This document shows positions 7,189 to 13,865 of a stretch of DNA of 44,585 nucleotides, in pieces (within the stretch, counting starts at the first letter, position 1; every line of letters starts with the position of its first letter). The position numbers and the translations under genes are program-made. The notes beneath the pieces are model-generated. The model searched no databases, was not told where the DNA came from, and was given only the letters and a program-made list of their open reading frames with translations. The stretch is from Bacillota bacterium (lineage in GTDB: Bacteria > Bacillota > Sulfobacillia > JAJYWN01 > JAJZPE01), in assembly GCA_021787335.1 (NCBI GenBank), contig JAJYMC010000038.1, positions 1 through 44,585 of the forward strand, written 5' to 3'.

Positions 7189-8345
7189 TCTTTATCACCA
7201 AACAGGTAGAGTTGCTCTGCTCTCTCGGGCCTCGTATGGGGCAGCACTGCCTCCCCTACACTCAGCCCTCCGTCAACCAGCTCTTTTATCTCCCAGGAAT
7301 CAGCGGCGGGACTGACGACTGTTCCTTCTCGGCTGGGGGTTAAGATAAACACCTCATCGAGGCCGATTCCGGTGTCCAAAAGCAAATCGGTTGAGTGCGT
7401 GCTAACAACAATCTGTCGGCCCGACCGCCCCTGAATCCTGGCGAACATCTGAGGGATGTACCGGACGACACCGGCGTTAAGGGAGAGCTCTGGCTCCTCA
7501 AGGAGAAGGGGACCTTTGTCAATAGACGTAGCCCAGAGCAGACCCATGAGTCTAAGCGTCCCATCAGAAAATTGCTCCTCTGTTTGCCACGCTCCTTGCG
7601 GTCTCCAGTGTTCGTACTTGCCTCGAAGGTGAGGAGTTCCTCTCGCGTCTCGCCATAGCTTTAGCTCCTTGAGTTGGGGCACCGCTATCCGGAGGGTATC
7701 ACGTATTTTCTTGAGCTGGGCGGTATAGAACTTCTCACTGGTTCGGGCAATTTGCTCAAGGAAGTCCCCGCCATACGGATCGTTCTTGCGGCCTACGGAT
7801 CGGTCCGGTTCCCTGACAAGCTGCGGAACTATGTGAAGATAATTAATCGTACCGAGGAATTCTGCGATATTCCTGAAGCGCCGGTTTGCATTGACCTGCT
7901 CCAGGAAAGTCTGAGTAAGTCGTTCCCTGTCCTCGGCATCGTCTGAGTCTGGCCGGTCAAGGATGACTTCACCATCCCGCAATACTCTTTCCCGGGTGAT
8001 AACAGGCCTCTTCTCCTGTGAGTTGAGCTGAACAAAGGAAAGCTCATAGCCCCATGCGTTGGGATGTGTTGTATTACCTATATGGACGCCTATATGCACT
8101 TCAGTCTGAGAGCGCGCAGCTAAGCACCTAATCGCTGATACTCCGCCTCGCTGGTGGACGGCGGATTGTAGGCCACCGCCAACAGCTACGACATCGCGCA
8201 AGAATCTAAGGGCATCGAGGAAGTTTGATTTCCCAGATGCATTTGGGCCGACCAGGAAAACCCTAATGGGCAAAGCTGCATTCACTTCCCGGAAATTCTT
8301 CCAGTTCTTAAGGCTTATCTTGGTGAACCGAAGGGGCTCGCCCAT
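7185..8345 (-). CDS. AAA ATPase, ABC/SMC-head type (AAA_21/COG4637-like)
   Basis: A 386-aa ATPase from ATG 8345, which sits 8 nt after GGAGAGG; the in-frame GTG 8354 abuts that site. Walker A is GPNASGKS (residues 33-40), an ABC-type signature QFSDGTLRLM is at 258-267, Walker B LLLEEPE is at 280-286, and the H-loop is VVSTHSTD (His about 317). The middle (about 130-250) is the variable insertion seen in OLD-like ATPases. Such proteins dimerise to sense invasion and license a TOPRIM or nuclease partner, and the next gene is one. The gene is noticeably AT-richer than the flanks and lies next to a tRNA gene, consistent with horizontal acquisition. Confidence 0.82.
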   Translation of the reverse strand: MGEPLRFTKISLKNWKNFREVNAALPIRVFLVGPNASGKSNFLDALRFLRDVVAVGGGLQSAVHQRGGVSAIRCLAARSQTEVHIGVHIGNTTHPNAWGYELSFVQLNSQEKRPVITRERVLRDGEVILDRPDSDDAEDRERLTQTFLEQVNANRRFRNIAEFLGTINYLHIVPQLVREPDRSVGRKNDPYGGDFLEQIARTSEKFYTAQLKKIRDTLRIAVPQLKELKLWRDARGTPHLRGKYEHWRPQGAWQTEEQFSDGTLRLMGLLWATSIDKGPLLLEEPELSLNAGVVRYIPQMFARIQGRSGRQIVVSTHSTDLLLDTGIGLDEVFILTPSREGTVVSPAADSWEIKELVDGGLSVGEAVLPHTRPERAEQLYLFGDKE

Positions 8346-8354
8346 CGCTGTCAC

Positions 8355-8480
8355 CTCTCCATATTTTAGAACTCAAACCTGGCACTAACGGAAGTTTACG
8401 CCCAATTGGCCAAAGTCCCTTCCGATTGAGTGGGAAAGTATTGGGTTTAGTACATTTGTTGATCGGCAGCGGAAGCGGCA
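8355..8480. promoter_or_regulatory. Upstream region of the ATPase/TOPRIM module
   Basis: This AT-richer 126-bp stretch between the tRNA terminator and the ATPase start must carry the module's promoter. The GGAGAGG ribosome site is at 8355-8361. I see several AT-rich hexamers but no convincing -35/-10 pair, so no promoter is assigned. Confidence 0.35.
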
Positions 8481-8481
8481 C

Positions 8482-8515
8482 AAAAAAAGCGGTCCGTTCA
8501 CATGAACGGACCGCT
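8482..8515 (-). terminator. Intrinsic terminator after tRNA-Leu(CAG)
   Basis: A perfect 13-bp stem, AGCGGTCCGTTCA with TGAACGGACCGCT, and a run of seven T on the minus strand follow the tRNA by only a few bases. It is a textbook Rho-independent terminator and isolates the tRNA from the ATPase module. Confidence 0.95.
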
Positions 8516-8520
8516 TCCTG

Positions 8521-8605
8521 TGCCGAAGGTGGGATTTGAACCCACACAGGCGTTACGCCCACGGCGCCCTGAACACCGCGTGTCTGCCAGTTCCACCACT
8601 TCGGC
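8521..8605 (-). tRNA. tRNA-Leu (anticodon CAG)
   Basis: An 85-nt type II tRNA. The acceptor arms GCCGAAG and CTTCGGC pair, the D-arm is GTGGAACTGGCAGAC, the anticodon stem CGGTG/CGCCG closes the loop TTCAGGG giving CAG, there is a long variable arm (TGGGCGTAACGCC), and the T-arm contains GGTTCAAATCC. CCA is not encoded. It has its own promoter and terminator. The adjacent foreign-looking ATPase module suggests the tRNA locus may have served as an insertion point, although no att repeat is seen. Confidence 0.97.
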
Positions 8606-8623
8606 GTCTCTTTTGCGTAGTTT

Positions 8624-8652
8624 ATTATACTACGAAGGTCGACGAAATGCAA
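8624..8652 (-). promoter_or_regulatory. Sigma-A promoter of tRNA-Leu(CAG)
   Basis: On the minus strand, -35 TTGCAT (8647-8652) and -10 TATAAT (8624-8629) are 17 bp apart, placing the start a few bases before the mature tRNA. Confidence 0.75.
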
Positions 8653-8889
8653 AACAAGTCGACCCGCTCGCGGTCATCGTCTTGTGCCGTTTTGAGGCCG
8701 CGGAAAACATCATAGCACACAAGAAGGTCAGGTTCAAAGGCGAAATCCAAAGGTGTGGGGCGATGGCAGTGAACGGGCGGCCGCCTGTTTCTAAGCAAAC
8801 CTACATCATTATTCGCCGGTCTTGCGCGCGGCAGGAGATTGGAGTCCGACCGTGTAATTTCCTCTCAGATTGAGCCTTTGCGCACAAAG
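8653..8889. other. Intergenic region upstream of the sulfur island
   Basis: No gene is supported in this stretch. A TTG at 8839 opens the transporter frame early but sits 1 nt after its AGGAG and would add an atypical soluble leader. I see no clear promoter. Confidence 0.4.
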
Positions 8890-9492
8890 ATGGGGCTGGC
8901 GCCGATGTCTGTCTTCGTCAAGTTGATCGTCGCTTTGATCGTCGGGCTGCTCGTCGGCTTCGCCGTCCAGCGCTCGCGGTTCTGCTTCGTCGGCGCCTTT
9001 CAGGACGCCTACCTCTTCGGCCTCAACGGGCTGGCCGCGGCTGCGGTCATCCTCACCGCGCTAGCCAGCGCTGGTTACGCGGCCGTCCGGCTGGCGGCGT
9101 TGTCGCCCGCCGCCGGCGGCCCGTTGGGCGCGTCCATGGGCAATGTCTTCCCGGTTGGCTGGCACACCGTCGTCGGGGGGCTTCTCTTCGGCCTGGGGAT
9201 GGTCCTGGCCGGGAGCTGCGCCCTGACCACCCTGACCCGCGTCGGCGAGGGAGCCACCGTCGGTCTCTTCGCCCTCGGCGGGCTCGCCGCCGGCGGCTTC
9301 ATCGGCCGCGATCTGGCCGGCTGGTGGACAGCCCACGTCGGGACCGGCGTGGTCGTCCACCTCCCCACCGCTCTGGGCTGGCCGTTGGCCTTGGTCATCC
9401 AGGCGGCCCTGCTGGGTGCCCCGCTCTATCTGCTCACCCGCCGCATCTCGCAGTCCCGTGCAAGCAAGACCGAGGGGATGGACGATGCCTGA
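8890..9492 (+). CDS. YeeE/YedE-family (sulfur transport) half-protein A
   Basis: An inner-membrane protein of about 200 aa of the YeeE/YedE (DUF395) family, whose characterised members (TsuA) import thiosulfate through conserved cysteines. I see QRSRFCFVGA with Cys at about residue 32 and AGSCALTTLTRVGEG with Cys at about 110, plus five or six hydrophobic segments. It corresponds to one half of the full-length transporter; the other half is encoded at 9733, with tusA between. The start is uncertain (ATG 8890, or ATG 8905); none has a good ribosome site. Its stop overlaps the tusA start by 8 bp. Confidence 0.87.
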   Translation: MGLAPMSVFVKLIVALIVGLLVGFAVQRSRFCFVGAFQDAYLFGLNGLAAAAVILTALASAGYAAVRLAALSPAAGGPLGASMGNVFPVGWHTVVGGLLFGLGMVLAGSCALTTLTRVGEGATVGLFALGGLAAGGFIGRDLAGWWTAHVGTGVVVHLPTALGWPLALVIQAALLGAPLYLLTRRISQSRASKTEGMDDA

Positions 9493-9736
9493 GTTTCTCC
9501 TGGACACCGTCGGCGACGTCTGCCCGGTGCCACTGCTCAAAGTGCAAAAGGAAGCCCGCCGCCTCGGCCCCGGCGACCTCCTGGTCATCGAGATCGGCCA
9601 ACCCAGGACGGTCCGGAACATCATCGAATGGGCGGCCAAGAACGGCTACGCGACCGAGGTCAGCCCGGAGGCCCACGGGATGTGGCGTCTGGGCCTGCGG
9701 CTCGGCGCCGGCGGCGCGCGCAAGGCCGGGCGATGA
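9485..9736 (+). CDS. tusA: TusA-family sulfurtransferase
   Basis: An 83-aa sulfur-carrier protein. The signature DVCPVPLLKVQKE carries the persulfide-forming Cys at residue 13 in a CPxP context. TusA-like proteins relay sulfane sulfur in tRNA thiolation and in dissimilatory sulfur metabolism. It overlaps the YeeE-type half A by 8 bp upstream, and its stop overlaps the half-B start by 4 bp (ATGA), so stoichiometric coupled synthesis is likely. The position suggests that it accepts sulfur from imported thiosulfate. Confidence 0.93.
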   Translation: MPEFLLDTVGDVCPVPLLKVQKEARRLGPGDLLVIEIGQPRTVRNIIEWAAKNGYATEVSPEAHGMWRLGLRLGAGGARKAGR

Positions 9737-10224
9737 CCCGCCCGGCCCGGCTGCGCGAATGGAGCTATCTCGCCGGAGCGACGGCTCTGGCGGCCGCCGA
9801 GGCGGCTTTCCTGCTGACCTTCGGCTCGGCCATCGGGCTCACGGCGCCGCTGGCCGGCATCGTGCCGACCTGGGCGAGGGGCCTCCCGCGCGGCGCGGCC
9901 ATCGCCTTCGACGGGGCCATCGTCGCCGGGGCCTTCCTCGGCGCCGTGCTTTCCGGAGAGTTCCGACCACGCCTCCGCGCCTACGGTTCAAGGGTGCTGA
10001 CCCTGGCCCTCCTGGGCGGCCTGTTGATGGGCATCGGCGCCCGCCTCGCCCCGGGCTGCAACATCGGCGGGGTCCTCGGCGGCATCGCCTCGTTCTCCCT
10101 GCAGGGATGGGTGGAGGCTCTCTTCGTGGTCGCCGGGGCCTACCTTGGCACCCGGTACCTTATCGGCCGGAACGCTTCGGACCGCCCGCTCAACAGTAGA
10201 CCGAACGGGTCAGGAACCTCATGA
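9733..10224 (+). CDS. YeeE/YedE-family half-protein B
   Basis: A 163-aa membrane protein, the second half of the split YeeE/YedE transporter. The family motif is ARLAPGCNIGGVLGG, with Cys at about residue 109, and there are about four hydrophobic segments. It starts at ATG 9733 inside the tusA stop. Its 3' end overlaps the end of the convergent LysR gene by 35 bp. With half A it probably assembles a heteromeric thiosulfate or sulfur-species channel, as proposed for PmpAB-type split proteins. Confidence 0.87.
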   Translation: MTRPARLREWSYLAGATALAAAEAAFLLTFGSAIGLTAPLAGIVPTWARGLPRGAAIAFDGAIVAGAFLGAVLSGEFRPRLRAYGSRVLTLALLGGLLMGIGARLAPGCNIGGVLGGIASFSLQGWVEALFVVAGAYLGTRYLIGRNASDRPLNSRPNGSGTS

Positions 10225-11071
10225 ACTGGCCGGCGGACCGGCTGTGCTGCTTGTCCTCGCGGTAGACGAGATGAATGTCCATGGTCAGGTCAAGGCCCTC
10301 GATGCTGAGGGCCTTTAACAATCCCCGCCGGACCTCCCGTTGCACCGCCAGGACGGGTAGGATGGCCGCGCCGAAGCCGGACTCGACGGCCGACTTGATG
10401 GCGTCCGTCGTGCTCATCTCGGCGGCCACCTTGAGCCGGTCGAACCCGATGCCGACGTGGTTCAGGCAGGCCTCGATCGCCTCGCGCAGGCCGGAGCCGC
10501 GCTCGTGGGTCAGGAGCCCCCGCTCGGCGAGCTCCTCCGGGGACACGCTCTCGCGGCCCGGCCAGGCCCCCGGGGCGCACACCGCGACGAGCTGCTCGGC
10601 CTGCATCGGCACGGCCTTCAGGCCCGCCAGTTCGGCCGGCCCCTCGATGACTCCCAGGTCGAAGACGTTCTCCAGGACCTTCTTCTGGACCGCCTGGGTC
10701 GTCTCGATCTCCAGGCGCAGCACGCAGGCGGGGTACTTCTGCTTGAAGGCCCACAGGGTGCAGGGCAAGGCGTAATTGCCCACGGTCGGGCTGGCCCCGA
10801 TGACGATCTCGCTGTCCGCCTCGAGCGCGCCGACCTCGCGCTCCATGGACTCGACGAGGTCGTTTATCTTTTCCGCGTAGTCGAAGACGACGTGGCCGGC
10901 GCGGGTCAGTTCCACGCCGTGGCTGTACCGGTCGAACAGGCGCACGCCGAAACGGCGCTCGACCGTGGCCACCTGCGCGCTCACCGCCGGCTGCGACAGG
11001 TGCAGCAGTTTGGCCGCTTTCGAAAAGCTCTTGATCCTGGCCACGGTGACAAAGGCCTGAAGCTGCTCCAG
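10190..11071 (-). CDS. LysR-family transcriptional regulator
   Basis: A LysR-type activator/repressor: an N-terminal winged helix (KSFSKAAKLLHLSQPAVSAQV) and a periplasmic-binding-like effector domain starting at SEIVIGASPTVGNYALP. The only ordinary start, GTG 11044, would cut off the first helix; the frame continues sensibly upstream as LEQLQAFVTVA, the usual beginning of the family. The best start is therefore the rare CTG at 11071, since no ATG, GTG or TTG occurs in frame before the stop at 11162-11164. It is divergent from the cytochrome gene, with a dyad between them, and convergent with the YeeE/TusA genes, so it probably regulates the sulfur island. Confidence 0.85.
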   Translation of the reverse strand: MEQLQAFVTVARIKSFSKAAKLLHLSQPAVSAQVATVERRFGVRLFDRYSHGVELTRAGHVVFDYAEKINDLVESMEREVGALEADSEIVIGASPTVGNYALPCTLWAFKQKYPACVLRLEIETTQAVQKKVLENVFDLGVIEGPAELAGLKAVPMQAEQLVAVCAPGAWPGRESVSPEELAERGLLTHERGSGLREAIEACLNHVGIGFDRLKVAAEMSTTDAIKSAVESGFGAAILPVLAVQREVRRGLLKALSIEGLDLTMDIHLVYREDKQHSRSAGQFMRFLTRSVYC

Positions 11072-11173
11072 TTGCGTGACCCACCACCCCTGCCTGAGGG
11101 TCCCTTGGCGCCGACCCCCGGGATTAGACTTTCGCTTTCAGACCATCTTCTCCTGTCCCTCTAGTGGGTTGTC

Positions 11174-11190
11174 TATAAGCTTTTCTTATA
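11174..11190. promoter_or_regulatory. Candidate LysR operator
   Basis: TATAAG-N5-CTTATA is a perfect interrupted dyad containing the T-N11-A spacing typical of LysR-family sites. It lies between the divergent LysR and cytochrome genes. A second dyad, CCCTGC-TAC-GCAGGG, sits at 11210-11224. Confidence 0.6.
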
Positions 11191-11247
11191 CCCTATCACA
11201 AAGTCCAATCCCTGCTACGCAGGGGTTAATGGGGGCGGCGGATAAGC

Positions 11248-11276
11248 TTGTGCCTGTTTGCACGATTACATAATAT
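11248..11276 (+). promoter_or_regulatory. Candidate promoter for the cytochrome-rhodanese operon
   Basis: -35 TTGTGC (11248-11253) and -10 TAATAT (11271-11276) are separated by 17 bp. It would give a very short leader ahead of the AAAAAGGAGGAG ribosome site at 11284-11295. The LysR-like dyad lies about 60 bp upstream of the -35. Confidence 0.5.
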
Positions 11277-11299
11277 TCCATACAAAAAGGAGGAGAAAC

Positions 11300-12685
11300 T
11301 TGCAAAACGACCGTGCCCAGAGGAGACTCGGGTTCGCCCTGTTGTTCCTGGTCATCGCCGTGACCGCGGCGGCCATGGTGACCGGGACGGCCGGCTGCGG
11401 ACGCAGCTACACCTGCATCGATTGCCACACCGACCGAGAACGGCTGCTGGCCGACCTGAAGGCCGACCCCATCAAGGCCCCGCCGAAGTCGACCGAGCAA
11501 TCGGGGGAAGGCTGAGGCGGATCGCTGCCTCCGTTGGAGGCGCAAGACAAGGTCCTCGTAGCCAAGGGGTTCACGGGCACTAGTCACGGCGACGTCAAGT
11601 GCACCGAGTGCCATGGCGGCACCGAGCCGGCCGGCAACCGGGCCGACGCCCACCGCCACGTGACCCCGCACCCGTCCGCCGTGCCCGTCACCGCCGGCGA
11701 CCCGGGCAGGAACGTCTGCTCGTCGTGCCATTCCGGGATCACCAAGGCCTTCGCCGCCTCACTGCACCGGACGACCGCCGCGGTCTCCGACCCACGGACG
11801 GCCGTGGTCCTGGCCCGCGCCAAGGCCGAAGACCTGACCGCGCTGAAGCCGGCCCTCGAGAACCACTGCTCAGCCTGCCACATCACCGGCTGCGGCGACT
11901 GCCACATCAGCCGTCCTGAATGGAGCGGCGGCGGCTTCGTCGACGGCCACAACCTGCAACGGACGCCGAACTCCATCACCAACTGCACGGCCTGCCACGG
12001 CAGCCGCATCGAGAAGGAGATGATGGCCGAGGCGCCGGAGACGGTCGAGCCCCGTCCGAAGCCGGACGTCCACTGGTCGCCCAAGGGGATGCAGTGCGTC
12101 GCCTGTCACAAGGAGAGCGCCCTGCACGGGACCGGCGCGACGGTGCCCGCCAACCGCTACGCCGACCCGCTCGAGCCGACGTGCCAGGGGTGTCATGACG
12201 TCGCGAAGGACGGCGTGGCCGCCCACCGGCAGCACGGGCAGAGCGGGAGCAGCCGGGTCCTCCTGCAGTGCCAGGTCTGCCACGCCCAGCCGTACAACAA
12301 CTGCTACGGCTGTCACGTCGGCAAGGACGACAAGGGCCTGGCCTACTTCAAGACCGACAAGTCCGTCTTCGACTTCAAGATCGGGCGCAACCCGGTCAAG
12401 ACCAAGGAGCGTCCCTACGACTATGTGGTCGTCCGCCACGTGCCGGTGGCCCGCGACACCTTCGCCTACTACGGGCAGGACCTCCTGAAGAACTTCGACG
12501 CGGCCCCGACCTTCAAGTATGCGACGCCCCACTCCATCGCCCTGAAGACGGCCCAGAACGCCAGTTGCGCCGCCTGCCACGACAACCCGGGCCTCTTCCT
12601 GCAGGAGAAGGACGTGGCTCCGGACGAGCGGGCGGCCAACAAGGACGTCATCGTCAGGCGACTGCCTTTCAGCATGGGCCGCTAG
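11300..12685 (+). CDS. 11-heme cytochrome c, candidate selenoprotein (in-frame TGA at codon 72)
   Basis: Reading from TTG 11300, 7 nt after AAAGGAGGAG, one frame runs to 12685 and encodes 461 residues, interrupted only by TGA at 11513-11515 (codon 72). The N-terminus is a hydrophobic export signal with a possible lipobox Cys at 33. Eleven CxxCH heme sites start at residues 39, 101, 140, 190, 198, 229, 266, 295, 324, 335 and 423. Both sides of the TGA belong to the same cytochrome: one heme before, ten after. The TGA follows SGEG and precedes GGSLPPLE, and a SECIS-like hairpin begins 11 nt later, so insertion of selenocysteine is plausible. It would be an extracytoplasmic electron carrier or sulfur-compound reductase, co-transcribed with the rhodanese lipoprotein. 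The alternative is a nonsense mutation giving a 71-aa fragment. Confidence 0.72.
11513..11541 (+). promoter_or_regulatory. UGA codon plus SECIS-like hairpin
   Basis: After the TGA come 11 nt, then GCCTCC-GTT-GGAGGC (11527-11541), a perfect 6-bp stem with a 3-nt loop whose first bases are G and U. Known bacterial SECIS elements are hairpins inside the reading frame just downstream of UGA, with a small loop carrying an early G some 16-37 nt from the UGA; here that G is 18 nt away. The fit is good, but short GC hairpins are not rare in such DNA. Confidence 0.55.
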
Positions 12686-12746
12686 ACCGCCGACGGACGA
12701 ACGCTCTTTCAGACCCACCAAGACCCAATCATGAGGAGGGTTAACG

Positions 12747-13730
12747 ATGAACCGCCGAGCGCTCCGGCTCACCGCCCTGGCCCTGGCCCTGGCCTTGACC
12801 CTGGTCACGGTCCTGGCCGGTTGCTCCAAGGGCCCGAGCGAGTTCGACCAGCTCGCGGCCCAGGCCGACAAGTACCTGAGCCTTGGCCGCGCCCCGACCA
12901 TCTCCGCCGAGGATGTCCAGAACAAGATCATCATCGGCAAGGACCCGAGCTACTTCCTGCTCAGCGTGAGGAAGCCCGAGGACGACGCCAAGGGGCACGT
13001 CCCGGGGGCCATCACCATCCCCTTCAACCAGATCTACAAGGCTGAGAACCTGGCCAAGCTGCCCAAGGACAAAAAGATCGTGGTCATCTGTTACACCGGC
13101 CACACCGCCAGCCAGACGGTCGCCCTCCTGAACCTCCTGGGCTATGAGGCCTACGCGATGAAGTTCGGGATGTCCGCCTGGACCGACAACAAGGACATCC
13201 TGGGCATGGCCGTGCCCGCCCTCAACCCGGGTAACTACCCGATGGACACGGCGGTGAACAACGGCAAACCGGACAACACCCCGCCGGTGCTGAAGACCGG
13301 GAAGAAGGGCCTCAACGAGATCATCCTCGCCCGGGCCGAAGCCTACCTGACCGCCGGTAAGCCGGCGACCATCGCCGCCGAGGAGGTCTACAACAAGGCC
13401 ATCGTCGGCAAGGACCCGTCGTACTTCGTCGTGAGCATCCGCAGCAACGAGCATGACGCCAAGGGCCACGTGCCCGGGGCCATCACCATCCCCTTCAAGG
13501 AGATCGCCAAGCCTGACAACCTGAAGAAGCTGCCGACGAATAAGAAGATCGTCGTCGTCTGCTACACCGGCCACACGGCCAGCCAGGCGGCAATGATCCT
13601 GCAACTCCTCGGCTATGACGCGTACGCCATGAAGTTCGGGATGTCGGCCTGGACCGACAACAAGGACGTCCTCGCCGTAAAGCCCTACGACGGCAAGCCG
13701 CTGAATTACGCAACCGAGCCCGGCAAGTGA
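12747..13730 (+). CDS. Tandem rhodanese-domain lipoprotein
   Basis: A 327-aa exported lipoprotein: signal peptide with lipobox LAGC (Cys 26), then two rhodanese domains. Each has the loop CYTGHTASQ with its catalytic Cys (residues 115 and 272), and each ends in a near-identical AYAMKFGMSAWTDNKD block, so the domains arose by internal duplication and both appear active. Rhodaneses move sulfane sulfur from thiosulfate or polysulfide to a thiol or cyanide. The ATG follows GAGGAGGG, and the gene lies 61 nt after the multiheme cytochrome. Together they suggest sulfur transfer and electron delivery outside the cytoplasmic membrane. Confidence 0.92.
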   Translation: MNRRALRLTALALALALTLVTVLAGCSKGPSEFDQLAAQADKYLSLGRAPTISAEDVQNKIIIGKDPSYFLLSVRKPEDDAKGHVPGAITIPFNQIYKAENLAKLPKDKKIVVICYTGHTASQTVALLNLLGYEAYAMKFGMSAWTDNKDILGMAVPALNPGNYPMDTAVNNGKPDNTPPVLKTGKKGLNEIILARAEAYLTAGKPATIAAEEVYNKAIVGKDPSYFVVSIRSNEHDAKGHVPGAITIPFKEIAKPDNLKKLPTNKKIVVVCYTGHTASQAAMILQLLGYDAYAMKFGMSAWTDNKDVLAVKPYDGKPLNYATEPGK

Positions 13731-13781
13731 GCCGGGCCGGCCGCGGTCGATGATCGCGCCAGCCGCTGAGCCCCAAATATG

Positions 13782-13813
13782 GAGAGCCCCGGCCAGGCAG
13801 GGCCGGGGCTCTC
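13782..13813 (+). terminator. Terminator after the rhodanese gene
   Basis: A 13-bp perfect stem, GAGAGCCCCGGCC with GGCCGGGGCTCTC, has a 6-nt loop and is followed by TTTGTG. It closes the cytochrome-rhodanese operon and lies 50 nt before the end of the convergent gene. Confidence 0.85.
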
Positions 13814-13865
13814 TTTGTGACTGGAGGGTGGTCGGCGAGGCGCCGGGCTCGGGCGGGGCAGCGGC

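Noticed and set aside
8521-8605. Attachment site duplicated from the tRNA 3' end
   Set aside because: Apart from the other tRNA-Leu gene I see no copy of the tRNA end at the far side of the ATPase module, and no integrase.
11300-11560. Frameshift or two separate cytochrome genes
   Set aside because: Codons before and after the TGA are in the same frame, so no indel is needed. The downstream part alone would start at TTG 11534 without a signal peptide or a well-spaced ribosome site, which cannot work for an exported heme protein.
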